Assembly: GCF_003073045.1 (NCBI RefSeq)
Contig: NC_037596.1
Coordinates: 9,379,587-9,443,586, forward strand
From: Pomacea canaliculata
Lineage: Eukaryota; Mollusca; Gastropoda; Architaenioglossa; Ampullariidae
Length of the DNA stretch: 64,000 bases
Reading direction: 5' to 3'
Positions 43,801-55,800 of this stretch are shown one piece after another (the stretch's first letter is position 1; each line of letters starts with the position of its first letter). The notes below the pieces were generated by a model, which saw only the letters and a list, made by a program, of their open reading frames with translations, was not told the origin of the DNA and ran no database searches. The translations under genes and the position numbers were made by a program.

Positions 43801-44660
43801 ATTAAACATTCAATATTCTACAGCTTATATTAGTCATAATTTTAATGGCTTTTTAAGTTGATTTAAATATATTTGGTTGTAAAGAAAAAACGTACACTTG
43901 TTTTTATTTTCTTCTCCAGCTCCCAATGCCAAGACTGACAGTAAGACTATTTGTTTATTTATTAAAATTTTCTTTGAAATGCATCAGTCATGGTGAGAAA
44001 GAAAGATGATTAAATGTGTTGAATCTAAGATTATTTTCAGATATTGATAATGAGAAATCATGTTATAGAGCGCACAGTTCAGTTCATTCTCCTCTTAGTC
44101 GAAAACTAATTATTCATGATATTATTAATACTAACAACCACAATAGACGCTTAACAAAGCGGCTACACATTCAAGAATAAAGTAAAAATATTAACAAACG
44201 ACCAAAAAACTGTAAACAGGACACCGTGCAAACGACAGTAATATAACTGTCAACAGGACACCAGTTTCAACAAATACATTTTGCAGGCAAATAGGTCGCC
44301 ATTGACACGAGTTCTCGCTGACCCATGCACTACTACAGTTACAGACACTTGTCTTTTTCAGAATATATCAGGAAGAAAGATGTATTTTTGTTTTGGGGCA
44401 AAGGTATATTTAATGGGTTTAATTTAATCAGGTAGATAGCAGATGTTCTAACCATCAGTTATGTAGACAGCAAAGACTTGTATAGCTGTGATATATTTAT
44501 AGAATATGCTCTGACAATCCTGCAAATATATACATGTAATATATATAGCAGGTATTATGACCAGCCCATATCTGTCTTATATAAATAATTAAATGTAATT
44601 TATCTGAATTTTTCAGACACCTGTACCTGTTCATGCGTCTTTAACTGTCTACGCCCGTGA
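40812..44660 (+). CDS. Gene B: secreted two-Ig protein with Cys-rich tail (305 aa)
   Basis: Paralogue of gene A. Exons: signal peptide 40812-40866 (MALSVTVVVAFTITCITR), Ig1 41251-41658, Ig2 42386-42495 plus 42615-42861, spacers 43230-43262 (NRPSTVAVPK) and 43920-43940 (TPNAKTD), and tail 44617-44660 (NTCTCSCVFNCLRP, stop TGA). The sum is 306 codons. The signal peptide and the tail cysteines are conserved against gene A, whereas the Ig domains have diverged strongly (for example FSRETNREQKLV against FTPQTGRKLV). No membrane segment. Secretion with possible disulphide-linked assembly is inferred. An intron of this gene holds a small hairpin repeat shared with gene C. Confidence 0.85.
41251..41658 (+). 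CDS. Ig-like domain 1 exon of gene B
   Basis: A 408-bp phase 1-1 exon: GLAQLQLNPSQLQLPDG, core Cys in VNVYCGVPSGI, then GVNQGQAVLEPDSGLPQ, and VKCEDPTQYNCEISY closing. The usual DxGxYxC is changed to DPTQYNC: the glycine is lost but Tyr and Cys remain. The N-terminal half is close to Ig1 of gene C. Confidence 0.87.
42061..42140 (+). repeat. Hairpin-forming repeat shared by introns of genes B and C (copy 1)
   Basis: tcgccgagac ... gtctcggca forms a stem of about 9 bp, followed by a conserved tacacgtccatggt. The same arrangement, gctcgccgagact ... agtctcggcat ... tacacgtccatggt, occurs at 47593-47682. The family is unknown; it is too short to classify. Confidence 0.55.
42386..42861 (+). CDS. 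Ig-like domain 2 exons of gene B
   Basis: Exons are 42386-42495 (VALGNINSSRTPNFDVY ... ELQCAAIIG) and 42615-42861 (EAWRWMWEYYDGSSMAW ... PGSCSYRQTSSL ... RQYRCTLQKN). The intron between them is only 119 bp, the shortest of the family. Same fold landmarks as in gene A. Confidence 0.87.
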
Positions 44661-44915
44661 CGTCACAGCTAACGATGGACTTCTGAATGTGATTCGACGG
44701 CGACTATAAAAACGTTAACTTACAAAATTATAATCTGCAACAGTCATGTACATAACCTTACATAACATTCCAACTCATAACATTCTTACACTTTTGCTTA
44801 TCCTTCTTACTGGCTATTTCATTATTCCTGATGCTAAAATGGCGAGACATTTGTATTTTTTTATATAAAAGAAGTTATAATCTATGTAAGTTGATTCTAT
44901 AAATACTTACTTCGA

Positions 44916-44921
44916 AATAAA
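44916..44921 (+). terminator. Possible poly(A) signal of gene B
   Basis: aataaa about 255 bases after the stop, a spacing much like that of gene A. Confidence 0.4.
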
Positions 44922-45482
44922 CTGCAGTTGTGCAAATTCTGTGTTAGAATGGAAACTGCATATTGAGAGTTTTAACGACTGTGTGACAGAACTATTTATT
45001 TACAGATCTATCTAGTGGCTGGATGTAAGATATTCCCGGACATTTTAGTCATAGAGCGGCTTTGTAAAGAACTCGCCAGTCTCGTGAGAGAAGTGTCTAC
45101 AAACATCACTTTGGTTGATGTCAGACTAGACCAGCTGTGCTTCCAGTGACAGAGAAGGGAATGTATATTATTTCACGGCACTTGACTACTAAGTCACTCC
45201 AATCGCCAGGTAACTAGAGGAACTTCCACCAGGTGTACCTGCCTTTCATCACGCGCTGCACGCTCCACCCACGTGTTACTAGAGTCAACGATCCATAGCA
45301 CATACCCAAGAGTAATAGATGTCACCAGAAAACATGGGTTGCGAACTTGAGTCATATCACACGTTTTCACCTATAGCGATCTCCTAAATTCACTCTCATG
45401 TCAGAGTTGTATTTCGATTATATAATAGGAATAGATGTCGGGGATGTTTAATGCGCTTCCACCTAGGAGTCGTGTGCGGACG

Positions 45483-45889
45483 TTTTGCCGACCGGCGTTT
45501 CGCCGCATTATGTCAGAGAGAGAGAGAGCTTACTTACTTCTCAAAGAATGAAAGTAATTACTAGATTACACAATAATTCTTTATTTCAAACAAATTTTAC
45601 ACACAGACTTCACAGACAGTTCACTTTGATTGTCACAGATTATGCGCAACAGCTTTGAGAAAAAACATTGATACAATGGCGAGAGAAATGTGTGAGCTAA
45701 CGGTTCACATGAGGAGGGATAGTGAGAGAGAGTTCACTGACACATTGATACAATGGCGAGAGAAATGTGTGAGCTAAGGGGCGTCACACACTTGACTTCG
45801 GCTAAAGGTCCCGCATGAAATGCCGAAATGAAGTGCCCCGCGCCGAAACGTCCGGCGGCGAAACGTCCGGCGGCGAAACGTCCGTGTAC
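45483..45889. mobile_element. TIR element with 11-bp target duplication (407 bp)
   Basis: Outer ends are tgtgcggacgttttgccg and, inverted, gtacacggacgtttcgccg; the right end repeats cgaaacgtccggcgg three times. The direct repeat cctaggagtcg lies at 45472-45482 and 45890-45900. Inside, a unit of about 36 bases (cattgatacaatggcgagag...) occurs twice near 45667 and 45739. No transposase. The superfamily is unclear; an 11-bp duplication would be compatible with Mutator-like elements. Confidence 0.75.
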
Positions 45890-45900
45890 CCTAGGAGTCG

Positions 45901-46780
45901 GCTTTGTATAAGCAAACATCCCTTGTGCATTAATCTTAAAGAGGAACCTCACTTTCTTTGCTATTGTCCGAGATGTGCATATTTTCGTGCCGAGTGTCTT
46001 AAATACGTCCCCCCCACACACACAATGAACAACAATATCCTGTTCAAGTACTGTCATGAAGTAACGCAGGAAGAACAAGACAATGGGCATGATTGATACA
46101 CAAATGTTTCAAGATAAGAAGGTTGACAACCGTATATCTTGTGAAATATGATGGTTATACTCCCTGTCCTCTATTAACCCTCCTCGATAACAATTCGCAA
46201 ACACATGTCGAGAACTTGCTCTGCTAAAACAGTTGCACAGTGAAACCTGTCCCTCACTTGTTTCTGACAGATCCATTGATTCTCGTCCTCAAACTTTTTA
46301 AGTGCCTTCTTCATGTCATTTCTTATCATAATAACAATGCCCTTTTGTTGCTGATACGATTTTTCATATCAATAAACAGCCCCAGCCAAGAGACTTTTCT
46401 AACTAGCAGGCAAACTATGACTCACCACTCTGCCTACTGAAACACATCGTGTGACAGGTGACATGGGAGGAAAACCCACCACTGCAAACACGCAAACTAA
46501 CAGATATTCTTTGTACCGCTCGCTGCGTTCTCGACCTCGAGGTCAATCTAAACAGCAAACCGGATCTCCTACTGAAGTTACTCTTTTTCCCTATTTGACT
46601 GCGTGCAGGACAGAACTTGCAGTTTGCAGCAATGCAACAAATCCGTAAATCCTAACTTAGACACTGAAATAAATGTTGACATAGACACTGATGAACTCGA
46701 ACGCACTTGCTTTTGCTTCTGTTTTTTGCTTCCTTGTCCTAGCGCATGAATTTGTGTCATACCCGCAGGTGCGACACTGT
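45901..46780. other. Intergenic spacer before gene C; no gene recognised
   Basis: Open frames near 45815-46096 and 46451-46648 show no domain, repeat or splice signals I can interpret. The first runs out of the inverted-repeat element, which argues against its being a gene. Confidence 0.35.
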
Positions 46781-46790
46781 GATATATAAC
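46781..46790 (+). promoter_or_regulatory. Possible TATA box of gene C
   Basis: gatatataac lies 74 bases before the ATG. Its surroundings do not match the conserved promoter of genes A and B, so support is weaker. Confidence 0.4.
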
Positions 46791-46854
46791 TGTTCCGCCA
46801 TTTCAAAAACTACGTGGAGTGTTGCCAACTACCTGTTATCAGTTTGATCGTTGT

Positions 46855-49800
46855 ATGGCTTGGAGCAAAATGGGGCTCTGTGTTATCAACGCTTTAGTCT
46901 TGATGATGACTTTCATACCTCGAGGTGAGTATTATTTTATATGAAATTAGGTAGTATGTAAGTAGATACGATTAATCGTTGATCGAGTTTGACCTTAAAA
47001 AAAAAACCACCCAAGCAGCATAGGAAGACTGAGGGCATGTGGAACCTAAGTCATAAACTTGGAATCTAAGCATAGGCCCCAGGCCGAAAGTGAAAAAGGT
47101 CTATAGATGAGGCCAACGTCTTTTTACCTGTCAATGTGGTGTAGTACCCCTAAGTCACCTGTATATCTGAGAACCACCAGTTGATTCTTTGATTGTTTTT
47201 TTTTAAAGGGGGGGGGGGCTTGAAGGTTTTTAGTTGGTTCTCTCTCACAGGTCTATATTGAAGATCTTCTCGGGCCATCTGATGTTGAGGATGTGGCGCA
47301 TACATCTGTTGAAGAATGTCTGAATATTGTTGGTGATGGTGTTTGTCCACACGGCATGTCTCAGATCAGTACTAATATCCTGTGTGTCCAGTTTATCGCC
47401 AAGTCCAGGATTCGATTAAACACCGCCGATCAGTAAACATGCCAGTAATGTACTTACGGCAAACATGGATGACAGTCCGTAACAACACGAACTAATATCC
47501 CTGGACTGCTGGCAGACGATTTTTTTTTCAGTTAACTGCTAAAACGAGGCATTAGACGACATAGCTTCCGGTTTATTTACATTCTTTGTTACGGCTCGCC
47601 GAGACTAATAGCGGATCACTTCGCAAGAGGCCAAGAGTGAGTCTCGGCATACAGACAGCAGTCCATCAATACACGTCCATGGTCACACGGTACCCTCCAG
47701 CCCAAACAGATGCAACTTTGGCATATCTGGTCAAAATTGTCATTACTATACCCACAAAACATTCCAAGCCCTCACCACAAGCTTTAATGTGGCCTCTTCA
47801 AGCATTCCCAAATGACATTCCCGAAGAAAGAGACAGAAATGATTATTTATCATGTTTTTTTTAAACACTATCCTCAAACTAATGTCTTAAGCACATAAAT
47901 GGATAGAAACAATAAAAGTTGTGTATAGATGCATGTTAATTTATAATGCTTTATAATTTTGCTTGAGATTTTTCACCACATTGCAGCAACTAGGTTTTTT
48001 TATATGTATGTTTAGACCATAAAATCATATGGTAATTTTTGAAGATAAGGAAATTTAGTTATCAGATTTCTCCTATAAAACATAACCAAAATCATACCAA
48101 GCGATTCCTTTTTTTCTTGGTCTGTCTTCAAGCCCCAGTAGAGGCACTCAGTATTGTCTGTAGGGAGTGAGGTACTCTTGTGGGAGTTCCCCACGTGGTC
48201 TTTGTCGTATCTGAGCAAGGAATGTTTAAAAATCTACATGATATACTCTTATATCCTGTTTTATTTGTAGAGGGCCGGTAGTCCGGCGTTGTTGTTAGTT
48301 TTGGTGGGGCCGGCGGATGATTGTTTGGCGGGATGCGCATGCGAGAAAAGTTACGAAAAGTTACGATCGCGAAAGATCGCAACTTTTACCCCTTCCCAGA
48401 GGTATATTATATGTCACTAGACTAGGTCAGTACTAACTGGTGTCAACACATTTCAAAACCTGACCGACAAAACATCTTTAATTCATAGATTGAATCAGAT
48501 CAGCAGAATCAAACACAGAATAATATGAAGAAACTATTTATGATTTTTTTTCTGACCTTAGGCTTTCCCGATTTGGGAAAAAAGAGAAACATTAAAAGCA
48601 CGATACCCGGAAGTCACAAATATATCTTATTAAGATTTTTTGACGAAGCTGTATCTTCTCTACATAGAAATTAAAAAAAAATAATTCCAATAATTTAGTT
48701 CCCTGAAAAAACATTTATGCAACATGGGAAACAAACCACAATACGACTGGTATATTTATTCAATTAAATCCTTTTAACAGGAGGAAGTCGTATATATTTT
48801 AAATTACTTTTGATAATTCTTTATTATCAAAGCCATATAATAATAGTAAATGGTCTGGGTGTGGGAAACAATCACCAATTTAGTATATTTATCCTGTTCA
48901 GTCTAATAATAAAGCTTTCAAAAGGAATCAAGAGAACTCAAATGAAGAAATATGTGATGCTTATATTTTGCTATGTAGGTAGCATGGATAAAGCAATAAT
49001 CATAGATGCAAGAACAGTTGAAACTCTGTTTATTGAGGGTATAACTAGGCTTCTATATTCTATATGCATATAAAAATGCATAACAATTTCAGCTTCACAT
49101 TGTTTCTTAATGATCTAATCATATAAAATAACACTTCTGATAAAATGCTGATTTTGTCATGATTACGAAGCATTACACATTTGCAGCTCCTTTTTCATAA
49201 ATATGATAAATATGATGTTTACATAGGTAAAAGTTGTCCCATAATCTTTTTCAGGTCATTAGAGAGTGAGGCATTAGAGACCTCTTTTTTTGTGGGTGGG
49301 GAGCACCTTTAAGTAACCCAGTTAACGTCATGATAACATATCTAGAATTCTACTCACTTCTGTTGCAAGACTTAGACATTGGTAAAGCTTACGCTTATAT
49401 ATTGTGACATGTATGGGACATGTTCATTGTTTGTTGTGTGTATACTATTTGTTAAGCTTTTATATACTTTTCTAGTGGGTGGTATGTTCCTGTAAATTAT
49501 ATTTTTATTTCTTTTTTCAGGAGGCTTTGCTCAGCTACAACTTAATCCAAACCCATTGCGACTCACTAATGGAGCTACAAGTGGTTCTGTTCAGATTTCC
49601 TGTGGAATTCCTAGTGGTGTTACTAACTCAGGAGTATATAGTCTTACTATCTCACGTTACTTGAAATCAGCGCCCACAAATCTGCAGAATCTGGCAAAAG
49701 CATCTCTTTTAACAAATCAAGGACAAGCAGCCCTTGAAACTGGCAGTGGTCTCACTCAGAACACAGCGACAGTGTCTGGCAGTATCACTCAGAAGTCAAT

Positions 49801-52800
49801 GACACTGACACTGACACAGGCAAAGTGTGAAGATGTCGGTTCATATGGCTGCGTAATTACTTACGTTGGATCTACTGGTGATGAACGTATAGAGGGCCAT
49901 GAAAATTTTACTGTCATAGGTGAGTTTCTCAATGATGTGAAAAAGAAGGGTGAATAAAATGCCAGGAGTACAAGCTGTTATGTAAGTGCCCATCGTGAAA
50001 TATGGTAGTTTTATGATTTTAGATAACAAGCACAAAGCATCTATTTCTGATTTTTAATTCACGATTAATCACTGAAAGCGAAGCTTTGCTGCCAGTGTAG
50101 ACAGCACTGCATGTATGCCTGATGTTCCATTCACTTTTTTCCTTCTTTCTGGATGGAAGAAGGTGGGCTTTTAATTTGTTAAACAATATATTATTATTAT
50201 TACAAAATGGATATTAAACTTGAAGATTAATACATCAGTGGAGACTGCTAAGAGGACAGAAATATTTTCTTGAAAAACTTGTGATATTGGAGATCTTGCA
50301 TTTATCTTGCATAAAGGTAACTGGTGAGTATAGCAATTTTTCTTGTTCAGTCACAGGAAAATAGTATCAGTAAAAGAAAAAGAACTCCATTTCAAACATT
50401 TAGCAACCTTTTTAACTGTTTTTAGATAAGGACTTTTACCAACACTTAAAATAAAAAAATCACCCAAAATACAGATTCTTGAAACAACTTTTTGTTAAAA
50501 GTTTAGTTTTTACAGATAATCATATCTTTCATTTACATTATAACATTATTTATTCACAGGGCAGTTGCAGGCAATTCTACAAATAATTTAATATGACTGT
50601 TTTATATTTTTGAGTGTCTCTTGTTTCAAATCTTTAAAACTGCAGTTTAAAAACAAGTCTTTTACCACTTTTTAAAAACCGAACCAAATACATTAGTTTG
50701 ACAATGCCATGATGGATCGCAAATCTAAAGCATCCACCAGATTTTTCTTGGCCATTTCTCATGCAGGATTTAATTATGTTTGCTTCATTAAATGTATTTT
50801 TGAAATGTTAAATCTATTGAATAAATTCATGTTTTATTTTCACTAAACCCCTATCAAATTGTTTGCACTTTAGATGTCAGATAAAGGGAAGATTTTAAGC
50901 TTGATCTTGTCTCAATTTGACTATACTTCACTCGTATGAATGAGTCTGGCATTCACCCAACAACCCAGATTTTTCATTTATTTAAAAGTATCAGAAGATA
51001 TATCCAGTAACACTGTTACTAACAATCAAACTAATGGCTAAAACTAAATCTGAAGGGCACCGAAAAAATGTTAATGTGAAATGTATCTGATTAATTTCAT
51101 AGAAAGCATTAGTATTTTCAACTCTATTCTGTTGAATGTGGAGAGAAAGGATAGTGTAATGGCTTAATTGCACTTGTATTGATGAACCTCTCTTTTGCTG
51201 TTTTAAATTCTGGAATTGCTTCTTTCATTTTTTTTTTCACTTTTATAAAGTTTTTTTGGTGAATGGCAATAATCATTTGTTCCTTTGACTGGTTCCTGTG
51301 GTTTTGGGGAGCACATGGATTGATGCAGCAGTTGATAAAGGCCTGTCACTTACATCTGGTTTGGATGATAGTCAACAGGTCCTGAACAGGAGACTTTCAT
51401 GAGCCAGTTCATCCTCTGGTCACCATGGTGTTAACATTTCTCCAAGCAGAGATTCCTGGTGTCTTGTGAATGTATCAACTGTTCATCCTACAAAGTCATT
51501 GGTTTTATGTTCTCAGTGTGAGATCTGGAGCAGCATCCTCAAGCACTTTCTCTTGAATGCCTCTCTGTATTAGCAAGCAGAGACCGCATTTCACATCAAT
51601 GGAGTAGGATCAGCACTGCTTTACTGTGCTTGTACTAGCCTGTTTTTCTGCTAGCAGTTACTCCTCAGTGATGTTCTGTATGACTGTCTGCATGACTTTG
51701 TTTTGAGTTGTTGATAAGGCTTATGGTTCTGTAGTTCTGACACTGTTTGCTGTTCCCTTTCTTTGGGAAACTGACTTCATTCATTCTTTGTGTTCCCAGA
51801 CTCTTTGGCACAAAACCTTGGTATTTTTTTCCCCTACCCTGCTTGAGCAGCTTATCTGGAATGTTGACTGGCAAAAGGAGAGAAGATGTTTCTGAGTGGA
51901 ATTCCTGCTTGGTTTTCCATTGAATATACTAGTACCTCAGCTGCAAGTGTTCCTGCAGTGCATTAATTTACACAACTTTTTGTGAATCTTATAATAATAA
52001 TAAAGGCAAAATTTGTAAAGTGCATACTCACATTTCTAAGGAGCATGCTCATAGCACTAAAGAACAAGAACGAGATATGAACTGCATATGAGGGACAGAA
52101 AAGCACATAAACTAAGAAAAAATAAACAAGAGTACTAGCGAAGAATAAAAACAAGTACAAAGCGCAAAGAGGAACAAGATAACAAGAACAGAGAGTATCG
52201 TGATAAAGACGAGCAGGAAAGGGTGTGGGTGTAATGTTTACGAAGAGGTGTGTTTACAGTGCAGGGTTTAAACAGCCAATAGGTGGCGGATATGGAAAGG
52301 GAGAGAGTTCCATTGTTTTGTTGCACAATAGCTAGAAATCTTGTGGCCATATGTTGTTATTCTGGTGACAGAAAGAGTAAGGGAATGATCATCTTATGGT
52401 AGCACTCTGTTGATATGCCAGCTATTTCCTGTGAACTCAATTTTGTGGTTACATTTTTTGGGTGTTTCTTCTTGCTCCTATTCGCCCCCTGTGGAGCATA
52501 GGGCCGCAACCACACCCTGCCATCGGGCCCGGTTCTGGTCATCCCTTTCCAGTTGGGACCATGTCATGCCAGCTGTCTCCGCCTCACAGTGGACTGATCT
52601 CCACGTCTGTCTGGGTCTCCCAACCCTGCGCCTCCCCTGTGGGTTCCAGCTCAGAGCTTTAAAATCTTGCTAAATTGTCGGCTGGCTTTCGTAAGGTGTG
52701 ACCAATCCAGCCCCACTTCCTCTTCCTGATGTCTTGGCTGACAGATTGTTAGTTGGTTCTCTCCCACAGGTCTGTATTGGAGATCTTCTCGGGCCATCTG

Positions 52801-55800
52801 ATGTTGAGGATGTGGCACAGACATCTATTGACGAATGTCTGTATCTTTTTAGTGATGGTGTTTGTCATACGCCATGTCTCAGATCCATACAGAAGGACTG
52901 CCTTTACATTTGTGTTAAAGATGCGGATCTTGGTGTAGGGTTGTGGGGTGTGGAATGCAAGCCTGGCTTTGTTTATTCTGCTTCTTACATCTCCTTGGGT
53001 GTTTGCTATATTTGAAAAATGTCTAAGTATACAAGGGATGTTTCACTTCCATCTGGACTTCAGTATTTCACATGCTTTCATCGAGTGCAGACCATGCAGA
53101 AAGAGTAATTCTTCAGATTGTTTCCATGTTTTATTCATAATTTTTAGGAGGGAAAAAAATTTTCACCGGAGAAGCAAGTCAATGCACACTCCACCAAGTG
53201 ATCCAGCAGTGCCCTCAGCTCCTTGCATCACTTTTGGCCTGGGTTTATTGCTGTTGACAGTTTGCAGGAGCTGAAAGAAACTTATGGTGATGCTGCTCCA
53301 TCTAAAAGGACTGCCACAAGGCCTAAGAAGTCAAGACCCAGACGATGTTGACAAAGTTTGTGAATTCTGGAAGTTTTTGCAGCTATAGTCAGAGGTCGCC
53401 TCGAAATCCTTTAAAGTCAGTGGCTTCATCATGACTATTCTCCTGCCCACACAGCTGAGTCACATTGAAGTTACATGCGCAATCAGATGTCAAGGTTTTG
53501 AAGCCTCCTCACTACTCATCAGACCTTGCCCCCTGCAATTTTTGGTGGTTCCCGAGTTTGAAAGAATGTAGTGAACTTTGAAACTCGAGAGAAACTCGGT
53601 GCTAGAGTGAGGAAACAGCAGAAATAGATGCCAAAATCAACAGTTTTGGAATGTTTTCAAAAATCACCCAAAGCGCCTGAAAATGTGTTGCAAGTGGCGG
53701 CAACTATGTTGAAAATGTTTTTAAACAATTGAAGAATAAGAGAAAAATGTTAAATTCTCGGGCTTGTTTTATTGCCAAGTCTGGGTTGAAATGGAACATC
53801 CCTTATATTTTACAGTGTGCATTAATATGCATGGCTAACAAGGATCACAAATTATTGATATGTTGAGAAATTATTAATAAAACAGATTTATATAGTGCAT
53901 TCCTCAACCCCAATGCACATTACAAAACAATTTTAAATACAGATTCAAACTAAACAAAAAAAAAATTGAAGCACATTCCAAATTTAGTTAACAAACAACC
54001 ATACAGAGACATTAAAACAACTAGAAATACAACATAGAGAAGAAAATTCTGCAAACCAACACATCATTAAAAGGATAACAGTAAGAAAGCTGTGATAAGG
54101 TGAAGTCTACAGCTGTGTGCCAGACCATTCCGCAAATCTCAGCAAACACGATAATAGTGTGCACAATTCAAGACACCTGGTGAATGCACGGATGCATGTC
54201 CAAACGGCAACGAAGACAAGTAGGCCCATATCCAGTGTGCACACAGATACTTCACCACAAAAGCTGTGCTAAACAGTTTACAGGACATCAGAAGGCTTCA
54301 GTCTAGACTGCTGATACACTTGGTTCCAGAACACATGATGTAGCAAAGAAGGGTGTAAAATTTGCAGTAATCAAAGTAGAAAAAATACAGCTGTAGAGAC
54401 CGCTGGAACACAAACACACAAATATACAAACACTGGAAAGGAACATGCAGCAAAACAAAAATACAGTTTACATTGCAAATGACAAAAATCACAGGCAATG
54501 GCATAAAGAAGACAATGACAAAAAAAAGCAGAAAGCAATCACCCTCAACCCCATTAGGCAGATGGACATTGCTTTCATCCAGTGAGTGTAATATTAATAT
54601 CATATGATACTAAACATATTATGACTGTATATATAGTATATTGCAAAAATGTTTATTAACAAATTTCATTTCACTTTTTCAAAATTTCAGTTCCTCCTGG
54701 AAACATAACCATGACTGCAGATCCACAAATTCAAGTTGGAAATTACTTAGTGGGCCAACCTTTGACACTTAGCTGCAATTGCATGATTGGAACATATGAC
54801 TCAGCTGAAGGGGTAATGTTCTGTTCTGCTCTGTTCTTAGTCCTTGGTTTGTTTGATTATTTTCCTTTTTGGTTTTTTGGTTACGAAAAAGATTCCTCAA
54901 GATACATATAAGTAAAATGCCCATTTATTTTACAGTACAACATCCCTTGTGTAATTTCCCAAAAATCTGCCAAAATGAAGTTGTAACTGAGAATGGTCAG
55001 GAAATAACCTAGTCTGCTTTTATGAATCATTTGAAAGCCACTACATGTTTTATTATAATGTTGTACATATGCATTGAATATCTATTGTTTTATTCTTTGT
55101 TACTTCTCGAGGAGTATCGGGCTGCAACAACACCTCGCCAGCAGACCCAGTTTTCGGCAGCCCACCTTAGTTGTGGTTCCAATGTCCTTTGCCTCACTCT
55201 CTACTGTTCTTTTCTAAGTCTTCTTTTGTCTCCCAACTCTCCTGAGGGTTCCAGTCAAGTGCCTGCATGGCAATGGTGTCAGCTGGTTTTTGCGCAGGGT
55301 GTGTCCTATCCAGCCCTATTTGAGCTTTTTGATGTTTTGGCTAGTGGCATTCACGATAGCTCTTTTTCACAGGCTGCTGTTGGAAATCTTTACAGGCAAT
55401 CTTATTCCCAGAATATGGCATAGGCATCAGTTGGTAAAGGTCTGGAGCTTGTTATGTTTGTCATTATCAAGGTGTCAGAACCATACAGTAGGACTGCCCT
55501 CACATTGGTGTTGAAGATTCAGGTCTTCCTGCAGAGGGATAATACTTGGGACTTCCAGATGGGCGGTAGGCTGTTAAAAGCATGTTTGATGATACAGCTT
55601 TTGGTGTCATTGTCTGCTCCACCATCCTTGTTGACAATGCTTCCTAGATACACGAAGTTATCTGTTTCCAAGATATTCTCTCCTAGAAGTTGGATTGGGA
55701 GTTACTGCTTGTTGTTGATTCTCATCACTTTGGTCTTCTTTCTGTTGGCCTTTAAGTCAGTCTTCTCTGCTTGTTCTGCTAGCTTACTCAGTTTGGTTTG

